Positions 27,201 through 42,200 of a stretch of 64,000 bases of DNA are shown here, one piece after another. The DNA is from Lutraria lutraria (taxonomy: Eukaryota > Mollusca > Bivalvia > Venerida > Mactridae). Within the stretch, counting starts at the first letter, position 1; every line of letters begins with the position of its first letter. Where the stretch lies: contig OZ026847.1 of the NCBI GenBank assembly GCA_964023205.1, positions 12,903,182 to 12,967,181 on the forward strand. Reading direction: 5' to 3'. The translations under genes were made by a program, and so were the position numbers. The notes below the pieces were generated by a model. The model ran no database searches. It was not told the origin of the DNA and worked only from the letters and a program-made list of their open reading frames with translations.

Positions 27201-30200
27201 TTTTTTTACGAAAATGGCTATTTCGTGGGGACTTAAATTCGTGGAGTTTGATTTTTGAAAAATATTCCTTATCTCCGCACTTAAATAATGTGGATTTGAT
27301 TTCGTCGATGAGCGGACCCACGAAATCCAAGAAATTAAATACCCAACGAAAATTAATGATTCCACAGTAATCAATTAATATTTGTACTTAATTGGTCATG
27401 AAATGTTTCGTCTCTTAATATAATTTATTCAGTAGTATCATCTTCCTGAACTTTAAGTTGTGCAGCTCATGTTTGGTTGTTATTTCAAAAACACAACAGA
27501 AATATGATGATACTCATGGTTGGCTGATCTTCCAAGTAAAGAAGACCTATTTTTAAGATGAATAAACAAATCTGGGCTCATTTTGTTTCCATTGTTGAAA
27601 TAAAAATACACTAAAGATGGATTGCTATTATTGACACAAGGCAATGTTTGTCAATATCTGAGCTTTGATAGTTGTGTTTTTTTTGTGAATACAGTTAGAC
27701 TTATATCCAAAAGAAAATATGGTTTGAAGGACAAATTGTCCTCTGTTTTGAGATTCTTTCATAATTATATAGTGGTATGTTGAAGAATTTTCTTTTACAT
27801 GGTTGAATTTCTTGAAAGTTATTTTTATATCACATAATGCAGTCATATTGATACAGTTGGAATAGACGATTGTACACCGAATCGTTCCAATTTCTGGATT
27901 TTAGCCCATCCTCTTATACAGAATGGTCCTTACTTCTGGATTTTAGCCCATCCTCTAATACAAAATGGTCCCAATTTCTGGACTTTAGCCCATCCTCTTA
28001 TACAGAATGGTCCCAATGTGTACACTACCGTAGCGCTATGCACTGACCTGTGTTATTCTGCTCGGGGCATTATGGGTATTTGCAGGAACTACTTACAAAA
28101 TGGAAATTATAAACAATAACATAGCGTGACGTCACCGTATGGTACACATTGGAGCCAAGCGTACTTCAACATTGCGTTTCATTGAATAATTAGTGTTATT
28201 GACGAAAGCACAAAAATAGAAATGGTACTACGTATTCATTTTACATAACTAAACAAATTTGTTAATAACATACAACCGATATGGTTGTTTTGACATTTTT
28301 AATCCTTCTGCGGAACTATACTTTTAGCGTATGTATAACTATCTAAATGTAGATAGTAATCAGTTTTATGTATAGAGGTTAGACAAACGTAGTGACGTCA
28401 CGCTATGTATAGAACGGAATGGTCCTTATTTCTGGATTTTAGCCCATCCTCATAAAGGAAATGGTCCTAATTTCAGGATTTTAGCCCATCCTCATATTTA
28501 AAATGGTCCTAATTTCTGGATTTTAGCCCATCCTCATAGGAAATGGTCCTAATTTCTGGACTTTAGCCCATCCTCTTATACAGAATGGTCTTAATTTCAG
28601 GATTTTAGCCCATCCTCGTATAGGAAATGGTAATAATTTCTGGATTTTAGCCCATCCTCATATTTAAAATGGTCCTTATTTCTGGATTTTAGCCCATCCT
28701 TTTATACAGAATGGTTCTAATTCCTTGTCTTAGTACATCCTTTTATATGAAATGGTCATAGATTATTGCCTTTAATTAGCTGTTTAATATTCTCAGGTCT
28801 TATGTTTTTGTATGCGAGACAAAATCGACGTGCTGGTGCATGGATAAAACCATTTGTAACTACCGTAAAACACATCAATGCAATGATTAACAGGGAAAAA
28901 TGCTAAATTATTAATATTTTCTGTATATTTTACATTGCATGCAGTACTTTGATTTAGTTAAGAGAAATATTGTGTCCAGCTTTTAACTGCCCTTTAAAGG
29001 TTAACAAGTAAGGCAACATCACATGTCTTATTGTGTTTATATATTGCAATAAATCAAACAAAGTGATTGTTATTTGAATATTTGTTTTATATACTCAGAA
29101 CAAATTCTTTCAAAATTTGTCCTTCTGTTACCATAGTTAAACATCTGTGCCTGTTGTAACAAATGTTACACACAATACTACAAGTGTCTAGACTGTGTCT
29201 GGGTTAGTAGTCTGACACTACTGAACTGATAGTCTGATATTGAAAGTTTATAGTGGCTGAATTAATAACATTGATCAGAAATAATAGCAATCAGATTTAA
29301 CTTAGTATGTTTACATTCTATACCCAAATGTTTATTTACTATTTGCTGGTATTTAGTCTGACACATCACGTAGCGACCTTGGGCTCTATCTGCTTTAAGT
29401 ATCTTCCGGGTTCATTAATTTTGTTCCTTTGCATGTTTAAAATATTCTGTGTTTGTGTTTCACCCTATTTGTCAATAGTGTTTTAGCTATGCTAGCTGGT
29501 CATTCAACCACACTAACACTCTCCTCTTATACAACATCATCATTTACTTCATAGTTTATATCCTCAGACATGGCAGTCCTGCTTATCTTGAAGAGGTGGA
29601 TGTTCATGCACATACCGAGGGCTCAGCGCAACACTGACATAACTTGTTTTTATTTCAATATGAGTTAAGACACTGTTGCGTTGAGCCCTCGATACTTGGT
29701 TTAGGCTGTTATTTGTTTTCAAGAAATGTTGTCATCTTTTTTGAAATGGTTGGCCATTAATATGCCTGATGGATGGAATACTGATTTATATGTCCACTAT
29801 AATAGTGGAGGCTATATAGGTGTCACTTTGTCTGTCAGTCAGTCGGTCTATCTGTCTGTGCCGAATTGTGTCCACTCTGTAGCTTTGTCATTCAATGGAG
29901 GATTTTGAAATAACTTACCACAAGTGTTAAGTACCATTAGACGATGTGTCAGGGCAACTCCTATGGTTGTAGTTAAGGGTCATTTTCCTTGGCTCACAGG
30001 TCATGCTCTTACATAAAATTTTGGTAAATTTGGTAGTCAGTTGTTTAAACTTTTATTGTTAGCATGGAGATTAAACAGGCTTCAGAAAGACCTGATTTTA
30101 CTTCAAGGGAAGATACTCTTGATGAATTTATTTCTTTTCTTGATGTTTTCTTAAAGTATTACATGTGTGCATTGACATGAAATTTGAATCTTTCCACCTG

Positions 30201-33200
30201 TGCATTCGTTTGTGCATTTTCATATCACTTACTGCATGACTTGAATGGATAAAAGTTATTCTTGTTTGCCAGACATGTTTAATTATATGTAATAAATTGA
30301 AGCTTCACGTGAAGTATACTGATGCAAGGATATGCAGCAGGTTGGAAAGATGAGATACACAAGGAGTAGAATGACAAGAGATATTTGAAATCTATTTAAG
30401 TAAATGGAGAGTTGATCACTGTGTTTGTTTGTAATCAGAGCTGACCAGTTATACTTATTGGTAACAAACTTGAGATTTGAAAAAAAGATAACTTTACTGT
30501 AACATGAAGAAAACTATGAGGCAGATGTTTATAATTATGCAATTAATACACTTTTTTGTACACAGTGCATTGAGATGGTTAGAGTTACACTTAAGCTCTT
30601 GCAGTAATGTTTCTGAGGGTAGGCAACATTCAGTAGGCATATGATGGAAGTTTCTGGTCATGGTTTAATCATGTCAAAATGATTCAGATCAGTAATGGAT
30701 TTCTTTTTACTGTGATTACTTTATTTGTTGAAATGTTTGCTATTTGGTTGATAAGAATTCAGCCAGTTCAAAACCCCCACAGTATTTTACACCGCAGATA
30801 TATAACACCGCCAATAATAGTTAAACAGCTTTAAATAGTCTGGCGCGTTACCACTTGACTTTTAAAAGTCGCCAATTCTTGACCACCGCCAATATTGAAT
30901 TTTCGAAAAAAAGTAAAAAATTATTTGTATTTGTTCAAAGTTTGAAGACGTTTTTAAAATAAGTTTAATTGGGATAGTGATATTGTGTAAATAACATGAT
31001 AATATGAGGGTATGTAGGACAAGCGAGCTTAGGGCCCTTTAAAGCTTCTTAGATGTCTTAATTAAGCTGTCACGAGAACTTACCAGGTTGACATAGCTGG
31101 CAATCTTTTACTTATGTATCAAAATTAAACTAAGAAATTTCATAGATTTTTTCTGCTTGGATACTGCATGTAGTTGTTCTTACTTACCAATTTGACTATT
31201 TCTGTTACCTATCTAAAGGTTATAAAATTCAAAATAGAACACTTATCTAATTGGATGTCCATAAAATTATAAATGCCATATAAATCTGGTAATTAAATTA
31301 AAAACATCTTAAAGTTCATATTAGCTATGTGTTTTTTGTAGGCCAATAAAGATTGTATGCCATTCAGCATCACTGCCATCTGGATACTATAAAAATGGAT
31401 CGCAATCAAGTATTGGTGTACTGTATTATACATATTAGTTTATTCCTCACAGTTTATCAAATTACTTTTTGATACATTTATAAGGGTCCATTTTTAAAAG
31501 AACATTTGGGGAACCCTTTGGTAGACTGTGTCAAGGGGTAACCCTGTGGTATATTGTGTCAAGGGGTTACCCTGTGGTAGACTGTTTCAAGGGGTTAATA
31601 CCCTTATGGTAGACTGTGTCAAGCCATTACCCTATGGTAGACTGTGTCAAGCTGTTACCCTATGGTAGACTGTGTCATGGGCTTAATACCCTTATGGTAG
31701 ACTGTGTCATGGGGTTAATACCCTTATGGTAGACTGTGTCAAGCGGTTACCCTGTGGTAGACTGTGTCAAGGGGCTACCCTGTGGTAGACTGTGTCAAGG
31801 GGTTACCCTGTGGTATTATAATTGTGTCAAGGGGCTACCCTGTGGTAGACTGTTTCAAGCGGTTACCTTATGGTAGACTGTGTCAAGGGGTTAATACCCT
31901 TATGATAGACTGTTTCAAGGGGTTAATACCCTTATGGTAGACTGTGTCAAGCCATTACCCTATGGTAGACTGTGTCAAGCTGTTACCCTATGTTAGAATG
32001 TGTCAAGGGGTTAATACCCTTATGGTAAACTGTGTCAAGCGGTTACCCTATGGTAGACTGTGTCAAGCGGTTACCCTATGGTAGACTGTGTCAAGCGGTT
32101 ACCCTATGGTAGACTGTGTCAAGCGGTTACCCTGTGGTAGACTGTGTCAAGGGGATATCCTGTGGTAGACTGTGTCAAGGGGTAACCCTATGGTAGACTG
32201 TGTCAAGGGTTACCCTATGGTAGACTGTGTCAAGGGGATAGATACCCTGTGGTAGACTGTGTCAAGGGGTTACCCTATGGTAGACTGTGTCAAGGGGTTA
32301 CCCTATGTGAGACTGTGTCAAGGAATTACCTTGTTGTATATAGTCTGTGTCAAGGGGTTACCTTGTGGTAGACTGTGTCAAGAGGTTACCCTGTGATAAA
32401 CTGTGTCAAGGAGTTACCTTACTTTTGTCTTCCATTTTTAGCTTGTCTGTTTTGGAAGAAAAATGTCATGTTAGTGTGATCACTGCATGTCCTCTGCATC
32501 AGTATCTTTGTCCGTGCAAACACTATAATGTAGTTCATAACTCAGACACTATATGAGGTAGCAACATGAAACTTCATAGATGGGTAGATCTCACTGAGGC
32601 AATAACAGTTGAGCATAATGGCACTGCTTGCCACACTCTCGTCAGTATGTTTTGCGTTAGCTTGGTTTAGGGTTGATGGACTGTGGTGAAGTTAGTATTT
32701 GTAGGGGAATGAGGGAATTTTGGCTTGCTTTTCTTCTACAAATCCTTTAGTTGTCTATATTTTAACCAGTAGCAACTGTTCATGGTGTCTGTCATGTCCA
32801 ACATTGGAAATCATTTAAGAGGGCTTGCAGCTTTGTACACAATACAAATATTTATTCACAATAGGCTGTTTAAGTGCAAAAGAAACCATTATTCAAGAAA
32901 CATTTTTTTCATTTTATGAGCAATTTATTGTTTTTGCTGCAGAAATATCATTGAAAGAATGTTTTTTAAGTGAAGATGATGCCAAATGCATTCTTGATGC
33001 CCATTACTCAGAATGAAATTCTCATGTCCGCCATCAAACTAATAATAAAATAAGTCTTGCCTAATGGACTAAAATCACTATGATCTCAAATGGTATCATA
33101 GATTTATTAAGTCTAGACTAAATCCCCATTAAATTGATGAAGAATATAATTATAAATGTTGTAGAACTGTTTCTAAATGATTGTTGTAACAAAATTAAGA

Positions 33201-36200
33201 CATTATAACATTGTGAATGTGGTCATGAAGTATGAGCTAAGTTAGTTCACATCAATTAATGGTGTGTTGAGAACAGGTGGCTATGTCAATATATGTGACT
33301 ATGTTCCTTTTTTAATGATAAAAAAATTACGTGTACAGATAAACCTTTTTTTTGTTGCTGTTTGAAAGAGAAACATTTCATGTTACATGTACTAGCTTAT
33401 GTTTTATAAAAGAAATGCCAAATTTTTTCAGTAGACCACAGAAAAAATGTCCTTCCATACCTTTATCCTGCTTACTGTCTAATCATCCCTCTGTCCTTCT
33501 TCAGTCCATCCACTGCCATTCCATCGGTTTGTCCATCCGTCCGTTCAATCGGCCTTAGGAGACCGACATTATGGGGTTCTGGTCCGGGTTAGCATTATGG
33601 GGTTTCCATCAGGTCCAAATGTCCATTGTAGGGTTTAATTGCGTTTGTGAGGTTGAAAAAATACACTTGTGGCAAAGGAATGTAGAAGGAAAAAAACGCC
33701 ATAACGTCCCTGTTGTAGGTCCATGCAGTCTGTCCATCCATTCATAGGTCAGACTGACTGGTCATTTAATTCAGGTAAGTCTTGCCTTGTGTGTCTTAAT
33801 TGTTCCACAACATTAAATGGTTCCTAGGGGATGATGTGTGGTTGAGTGGTACCATGCTGAACTCCTGAACGAAAGCTTGTAGGTTTGACTCTCAGCCCTG
33901 TCTTACGAATTTCTCAGGAATGGTTGACAGTGTTATTAATCACAGCTTCCAAACCAAGTGCTGTGTCTAGAAAATGACAAGGAAAAGGCTGAGGCCTGTA
34001 GTAGTGTTTTACACAGCACAATAAAGCACCAGGAAAAACTATTTGAAAAGAGGAGTGATATAAATGCCCTGATTTTCTGTGTCTTATCTCCCCTCTTTCT
34101 TGGACTGTCAATTTAAATGGACCATTAAACAACCGGTAAATGAATAAATTACATGATTCCTGTTCATTGTAACTTTCTAGAAGAATTATGAACAATTATT
34201 GTACACTCTGCGAGTTTCCCAACAAATACTTAATGGTCCAAATATTATGCACATCCTTATTATAATGCATACAGCTGTGTTAATTATCTCATGTCTAATG
34301 TTGTGTCATTGGCAGTCAAACCTGTGATAGTGGTCACCGCCAAATAGAGGTCACCCTGTGTATAAAGGCCATTATTTAAAAAACTATCATTGATTGTTTA
34401 AAACAAAATAACCTTTAAATACAGTCCACCTCTCAATAAAAGCCATATTTTGCATTTTTTTGTGTGATGGTATTTGTTGTCAACCGTGAAATTAAATATT
34501 ATTATACAGATCTAACCCTTTTGGACTCAAATTTGATATGCATGATTGAAAAATTTTATCAACTAGAGTAAGTTAGTGTGAATAAAATAATTGGCAATAT
34601 TTCACCGCAATTAAGTCAAGTAAAAATTTAAAAAATTTTTGAATCATAGTAAATAATTGAACTTTGGACTAACCTACTGCGGTTTGCATGGTTATATGGT
34701 GTTTCAATTAAATTACTCAGGTCTTCTTCGTCCGTATTTGTAGTGAAAAGGGGAATTTCCCAGTTAAGCAATTTAGTTTCTATTTGAAGCAGTTGTTAGA
34801 AATTACTGAATAATTATTTGACTTAAAAGATGTCTTTAATAATGAACTTTTACAATGAATTTTCTATGAACAGAAATTTTAAGGTAACTTTTTCCTCGAA
34901 ATATTGTAAACCATGAATATTGTACTAGCTAGGAATTATTGTTTTCCATCAAAGCTGTGTCCAGTTCAATCGTATAGTGACCACTTGTCTATGGCGGATT
35001 GCTAAGCTGACAAATTATTAAGTAATTGATGGTCTTTTACAAGTTTTATAAAATTGTGTCAACCTAAGCTAAATCATATGATACTGACCAATATATTGAC
35101 CAATAATTTGATGAACAATTAATGATCACAGCCTGAATACTCTGTTATTTGTTATTATTTTGTAAAAGAATGCATGCTCGTTGTTGTGATCGATATGATG
35201 TCAGCTAACGAAAATATAATTCCTCATATCCAAGATTTAGCTTTAACAGGGTTAACAAATTAAATCAAAGGTTTATCCGTTCACTGTCCTATATTTCAGT
35301 CGATGGCTCTTCCTTTTTGCAATCATGAATGTACAAGTGAACATAGTTCAATCAGTTACCTAATTTGCATAATAGACTCCGCCCTAAGATAATCGGGAAA
35401 ACTCTTATTGCATTTATACATGAGTCTCTGAGCCTGGAAATCTTCCCCGTCAAAAGAAGTATAGCTCTTTCCTTACTGTACACTTGTTTGACAATTTGTG
35501 CATCATGCAATGCATGTTACATGCATGTTTGCTGCTGTGAAAAATCAATAGATACGGCAACCTTGACACAGCGGGAATGAAAAGTTAAAATTTTAGCTTT
35601 TCCCGTTTTCTTTGTGAATTTACTAGGAATTGCATGCTGTACCAAAATAATTGTGACAAACGGCCTAGTGCTTAGATTTGATTAAAATTAAGGATTGCGT
35701 TAGATTACATGGCTGTTGGCTAAAAAATATACTTAAACTAAATACAGATTTGAAAATAAGGCAAAAAAAGTGAAAAATAGAATATGTTGTTTTTTATGAA
35801 TTATAATTATGATTGTACTAAGTTCAGATTTGACTATGTACAATGCCAGGTAAAACATTTTATGAGATGGTTGTTCTGAACAGATTCAAAAGTTGAAAAA
35901 TGCCAGTAGAAAGTAGAAAAATCAAAATGTTGTCATAAAAAGGGACGAAAAACAAATAGATAGTTCAATTACTTATTAAAATCACTTGGTCAGACCAGAA
36001 AAATAAAATGAGGTAACCTGGTTGGTATGGATAATAATTTTCTGAATATACGGTCCAATCTTTCCTGAACGGCCCTCTCTTGAGAAACAATCTCCCTTCA
36101 ACAACAGCATGATTAAGATTGTTTCTGATTTCATGACTGAACTATTAATTTAACCTCTCTGCAGAAACACCCTCTTAACAACAACATGATGTTGCTACTC

Positions 36201-39200
36201 ACAAAGGGTGTTGCGTTTGAGAGGATGGACTGTAATATTTTATACTTCGGAGGCACAATTTGACCCCAAATATTTTTGAAATTAGGATTTTATTGTTAGC
36301 AACCTAAGAGTTGGCACAAAAAATCTGGTTGCTCAAGAAACTGGTAACATAAGTTTTTGTCTGGCTTTGTGCATACATCACTTATGTGTGGAGATGTTTG
36401 AAAATCCAGTCTTAATGGGTAAAATATATTTGAATAAGAATTGACAAATATTCAATTCTGACTGCCATATAGTTAAAAATATATAAAGCAAATATTTGAG
36501 ATGTATAGATTTCTATATATACATTGAGTATGTTAAAATGTATTTAGCAACAAATTGATAAGTATGTAATTTAACTCAGATGATATGTATAAAAAAAACT
36601 TAACTTTCAAGTTTATTATTTAGCTCAGATAGAGGAGAGCTGATGTTTTGTAAATGCATTCTCGTTAAAAGTCCTGATGTTTATCAGCAAATATACAAAA
36701 TTAATATTCATTTACTGCCTTTGTGCATATAGTCTGTACATAATTTTAATAGGCTGTAAATGATAGAAAAGAATTTAACACTTTCGAGATAAATATTTAA
36801 GTACAGAAAGGTTAAAAATGATCATTTTTACTTGCATAATTCAGATTATTTAGTTGTAAATATGATATGTTATGATATCATGAATTATTATACACTTGTA
36901 ATTTAATAAATTAAAATAAAAAATATTTGGATGCATGTTAATTGAATTGTTAATTTTGTTTTATAATATCCAGATGACCATGAAATATATTGAAAAAAAA
37001 AGTACCTTATTAATTTTGATTTCACGAACTTTTTTTTCTTTCAAATTTAAATTTTCTTGTATAAAAAATATCATTGGTTTCCACTATCCTGACTGATCCT
37101 GTATTTCTACCATCCCAAGACTTTTTTCCATCTCTGTTCAGTTTTGTTTAATCGCTGATCAATATTTCAGATGTCATGTGAACTTGCTCTGAACTAAATG
37201 AAATGTATTTAAATATAATGTTCTGCTGACTTACTGGCCCAATACCAGTGAATTTCATGTACCGGGAAGCTGGTATATCCAGACTGCTTACAGAAGCTTG
37301 CCCCATGATTCTGCTTGGCCATTTTTTTTTTTTTTTTTTGATAATTTGTCTTTATTGTCCCTGTCAAATGGTAGTAAGTGGGTCGGGGTTCCATCCCACT
37401 TATACCTTACAAATTACAAGGCAATAAAGATTGATAGAAACTATAAATAACAAAAAGAAAGATTCTTGGGCTATTCTATCCACAAGGGGTTTCCTGTTAC
37501 TGTCATAAGTTCCCATATGACTCTGACTGTTGGGGCTTAGATGTCAAAACTTACGAGTAGATATTTAGAGACATTGAAAAGAAATATTAAGATTTTCCTA
37601 GCCTAAGTTTGGAATATGCATGATTGCTGTTGAAAAGAACAGTATGAGAAATTGTCTCCTAATCTCCCCTTATGGGAATCAAAGTTTTATTAAACAACAA
37701 TTTTCATTAAAAATCACAATTAGAAAAAAATGACACTGTAAAACACTGTGCAAAATGTCACAAAAAAGTATTTATACTTAGCTGCAAATTTGAATTTTAA
37801 AAAAATCTTTGTTTAATATTTTATTAAATTTTATTATTATTGGTTTCTGTTTTCAAACATATTTTTTATTACTCAACCTTATTTAAGTCTAGTGCTGTTA
37901 TCCTAAAACGTAAAATGAATAAAAATTCAGTTTCTTTGCCAATTAGATTCGTCTCACAATTACTGACTTCATGCTGATTGAATTTATAAAAATCTGATTG
38001 AGGTTAAAAATTCCAGACAGTGCAAGTTATTGCAGTGGATAAAATCAGCTGTTTAAGAAAGATCAGCGTTGAATTTTTTAAAACTGTAAAACTTAATAAT
38101 GTCAGTTAATATAACAGAGTCCTAGTTTCTCTAGTCTGTGACAAATAAAATTTTTTTGGATTATTTCTTCTTATTTTTAAAAAAAAATTGGATAGTTTTT
38201 ACTGAGTTCCAATATCTTGATTCTTTCGTCATTCAGGGAACGCTCTACAGAAATCAATTAATTCGAATGGCTAGTAAAAGAGTAGGCATCTCGGAAATCC
38301 GATCGTTAAAAAACCTCAATGAGACGAAACGTTCACCGATTTTCAGGACTGGTATCCGTGTGAATTATCTAGACGTTACTAAAAATAGATATTTAGCCCT
38401 TATAGGTTGACGTGACGAGGCTTAGTCATGAATTGTAGATGCATCATGTGCATGCACAAAAAATGTGAAAAATGTGTTAATATAAATGTTTTATTAATTT
38501 GTCATTTGTTTTCATCCCATGGTTGAATTAAGTTAATGGCAATAGCTGTTTGCTGGTCTTTAAGCGTGACTTTGTTGTTTTGGACATGTTTATCTGACAT
38601 TTGCTATCATGATATTGTTTTGACTGTTTATGGCAAAGGTTGTCCCTCTGGTAAATGCAAGCACTGCCTCGTAAAGAATTCTTGTTTACCATTTAAATGG
38701 TGAATGATTATTAATAATTATTTCTGATAATATTGATCTATTTAAAATATGTTGACTTTTTATTAGTTGAATTATTTAGTTAAGACTTGATACTCTTTTT
38801 CAATTTTTTTGTCAGATTCAGTTAATTAATTTTACTCTGTTTTTGAAATGATGATATCTTTAATAAATTGCTGCAATAATTTTGCACTTAGCCTTCAGAA
38901 TAAATAGTTTTAATGTAGTTTTGCATTAAACCTAATAAACACAAAGAGTTTTACTGTCATTTTGCATTAACAGTATATATTAAAAAATTGCAGTACTTAT
39001 GCACTATAGCCTTCAAAATGAAAAGTTTTATAGTGGTTTTGCACTAATCTTCAAATGAAGTGTTTTACAGCAGTTTTGCATTAAACTTAAAAACAAGAGT
39101 ATTACAGTAGTTTTGCTTTAACCTTAAATGAAGTGTTTTACAGCAGTTTTGCATTAAACTTAAAAACAAGAGTATTACAGTAGTAATTGCTTTAACCTTA

Positions 39201-42200
39201 AATGAATTTAAGAGTATTACAGTAGTTTTGCTCTAACCTTAAATGAAGAGTTTTACAGCAGTTTTGCTTTAAACTTAAAAACAAGAGTATTACAGTAGTT
39301 TTACTTTAACCTTAAATGAATTTAAGAGTATTACAGTAGTTTTGCTTTAACCTTAAATGAATTTAGGAGTATTACAGTAGTTTTGCTTTAACCTTAAATG
39401 AATTTAAGAGTTTTTCAGTTATTTTTCAGTAACTCTTCAATAAAATTAGTTTTTTTCAATAAACTGTTACCATGGTTGAATTTTTCTCCACAACTTAGAT
39501 ATAGTGACTGAACGATGAGTGATAAGTCTCCTAATTTTTATTTCAATTATTAATTGATTATATAATGCTCTAGACAGACTTGCATTTAACACAAGCATGC
39601 TGATGATTTGTTGAAAAATCAGTCTCTGTATTATCCATGGTTGATATAACGATTTTCTTTCTCTCAATTTAAAATGCTATCATCAATGAACGAAAATGTC
39701 ACCAGACTTGAATTGTGTCAAAACAGCTTGGATTTCATGCCACAAATATCTGCTTTTGTTGATAATTTCACATGATTCGCATGATTTTTTCGATTTCGCA
39801 GAAATGTGAGTTAAAGTCTTGAAGTGACACCAAGTAATTCCTATGTGTATCTAAATAACAAATTACCGTCCTAGCGAGCTTCATACGATTCTAACTAAAT
39901 GCTATGATATATTATGCTTGCAGACTTTCATGTAACAATCCCCTGGTCTTCTTAAATTATTCTCAGTGTTATTACTGTAGTTTTGTTTTCCGTATGCATA
40001 GAGGTTGCATTCTCTCCAAAATTAAAGTCGAATGACACACTGCATAGAAATGACTTTTGCACAGTGGAAATCTTTGTTAATGGAGTGATTTCCTGCTGAA
40101 GACAGCTTAGAAAGTATCAGTGACTCATATACTACATGTCATGTTATATCATACACTCTTTGTATCATGTTACATTGAATCTTATACTATGTGTAGCCTG
40201 TTATATTGAGGCATACACTCTTTGTATCCTGTTACATTAGATCTTACACTCTTTGTATCCTGTTACATTAGATCTTACACTCTTTATATCCTGTTATATT
40301 AGATCTTTGTATCCTGTTACATTTAATCTTACACTATTTGTAGCCTGTTATATTAAGGCCTACACTCTTTGTATTCTGTTATATTTAATCTCTCACTCAT
40401 TGTAGCCTGTTGTATTGAGTCTTAAACTCTTTGTATCCTGTTACATTAGATCTTACACTCTTTGTATCCTGTTACATTAGATCTTACACTCGTTATATCC
40501 TGTTATATTAGATATTTGTATCCTGTTACATTTAATCTTACACTATTTGTATCCTGTTATATAAGAACTTACACTCTTTATATCCTGTTATATTAGATCT
40601 TACACTCTTTATATCCTGTTATATTACATCTTACACTCTTTATATCCTGTTATATTAGATCTTACACTCTTTATATCCTGTTATATTACATCTTACACTC
40701 TTTATATCCTGTTATATTTCATCTTACACTCTTTATATCCTAGCTATTACATTACATCTCTCACTCTTGTAGCCTATTAGTTCTTTGTATCAAGTATTTA
40801 AATAGCTGTTGTACCGGGTATATCTTTTAGAACTGTAAACTTTTGATTTGAGTTTGATATGCAAAAACTGAAAGTCTATGGTTTTTGTCTTAAATTATCA
40901 TGAGGTCAATGTTTCTCCTTGTAGGAAAAAATGTATAAATGCCCTATCTTAGGTTCAATGTTGATCTTAAATCTTTTTTCAGCAGTAAAAGAGCAGGAAG
41001 TTGCACTGAGTTGCATTAAGAAATGAACTGTGTGTAACAATGACGCATATTGTATGCTAGATGTTAAAATTTATTTTTTGATAATATTGGTTTACTTTTC
41101 AAAAAAAAATCAAAGTATTTGGTATGTCTTTCATACTTCATGCTGTGACATTATAATAGGTTTACATTATAATGAAAAAAGATACTTTCATATCATTCAA
41201 GAATAGTTTAATTATACAAATATTGCACCAAGGGAGGTAAATGATTATTTTATTGAATGCCTGATGGTTTACTTTGTATATTGATACTGAATATTTGTTA
41301 TGAATTACAGTAAATATGTCTTTTTTGTTGAACAAACAAATGAGGGTTAATGTGTATTCAGCCCTTTTTGGGTGGTGCGGTGTCAGAAAAAAAACGTAGT
41401 AGTATCTGTGTTAAAATATTTTTAATTTTACACTTTTTAATAAATATATTACTGAGCAAAAATTAGTTCAACAATAGTTCAAACAAAACTATTTAGGTGT
41501 AAAAAAATGTTTGTGTTTGGTTACCTTGCCTACCCTAATTTTCCCTGTGACTGGACTTTCAGAAAATATCTACTTTCTCACTTTTTGTACCTTAATTTCC
41601 ACACAATTTTAAGAGCAGCAAAAAAAAAGACCTACCTATCCTGTTTTAAATGAGCATGTAAGCAGAAACCACAACAATTTTTTTTTGCCTTTTGATACTC
41701 ATGGTTAAATAATGTGAGCATGTGATTGGCTGATTCAAATTAGAGTTGTAAAAATTGACCAATCATACAGCAGCTTTCATAGACTGGTCTTCAAACTACT
41801 ACAGCATTAGACTTACCTTTAAATCATAAGGAACAGTCTGGCTTCTGACCGAATTCTTTTTTAAATGAATTTGTCTTGAACTATTCCTGCATACTTCATG
41901 AATAGATTCTGATGTATAAATAACTGACAGGGGGTAATTATTATGAGCAGAATAAGATAATCCATATTTGATTCGCCTCTGTTGTCGATGCATTGAAAGC
42001 TGTATCAATTTTACACCCCAAATGTCTTTCTAGTTAAGGAAGAATTAAAGTGTATCCTCTTACCAGTTCTGCTAAAAGATTGAGAGTAAAGTGCAGAGAG
42101 GAAAAATCAGATTTTTTTGTTTAATTCATCATCACTAGAGTAGGCTGTGATTGTGTAATAATTCTCACTTGTATTATTTCAGATTTATTTAAGTGGAAGG

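Larger units (their letters stand above)
22211..42182 (+). other. Intron 2 (about 20.0 kb)
   Basis: The intron runs from GTGAGT to ATTATTTCAG. It holds four 76-bp fold-back elements (three within 1.9 kb of exon 2), two SINE-A copies, several TIR elements and five minisatellites, listed separately. The stretches 24060-25540, 29700-31500, 32430-33820, 34480-36040, 36240-38220, 38420-38920, 39430-40130 and 40780-42182 are AT-rich with no credible exon. The exception is the CpG-rich open frame at 38222-38410, also listed. Confidence 0.8.
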
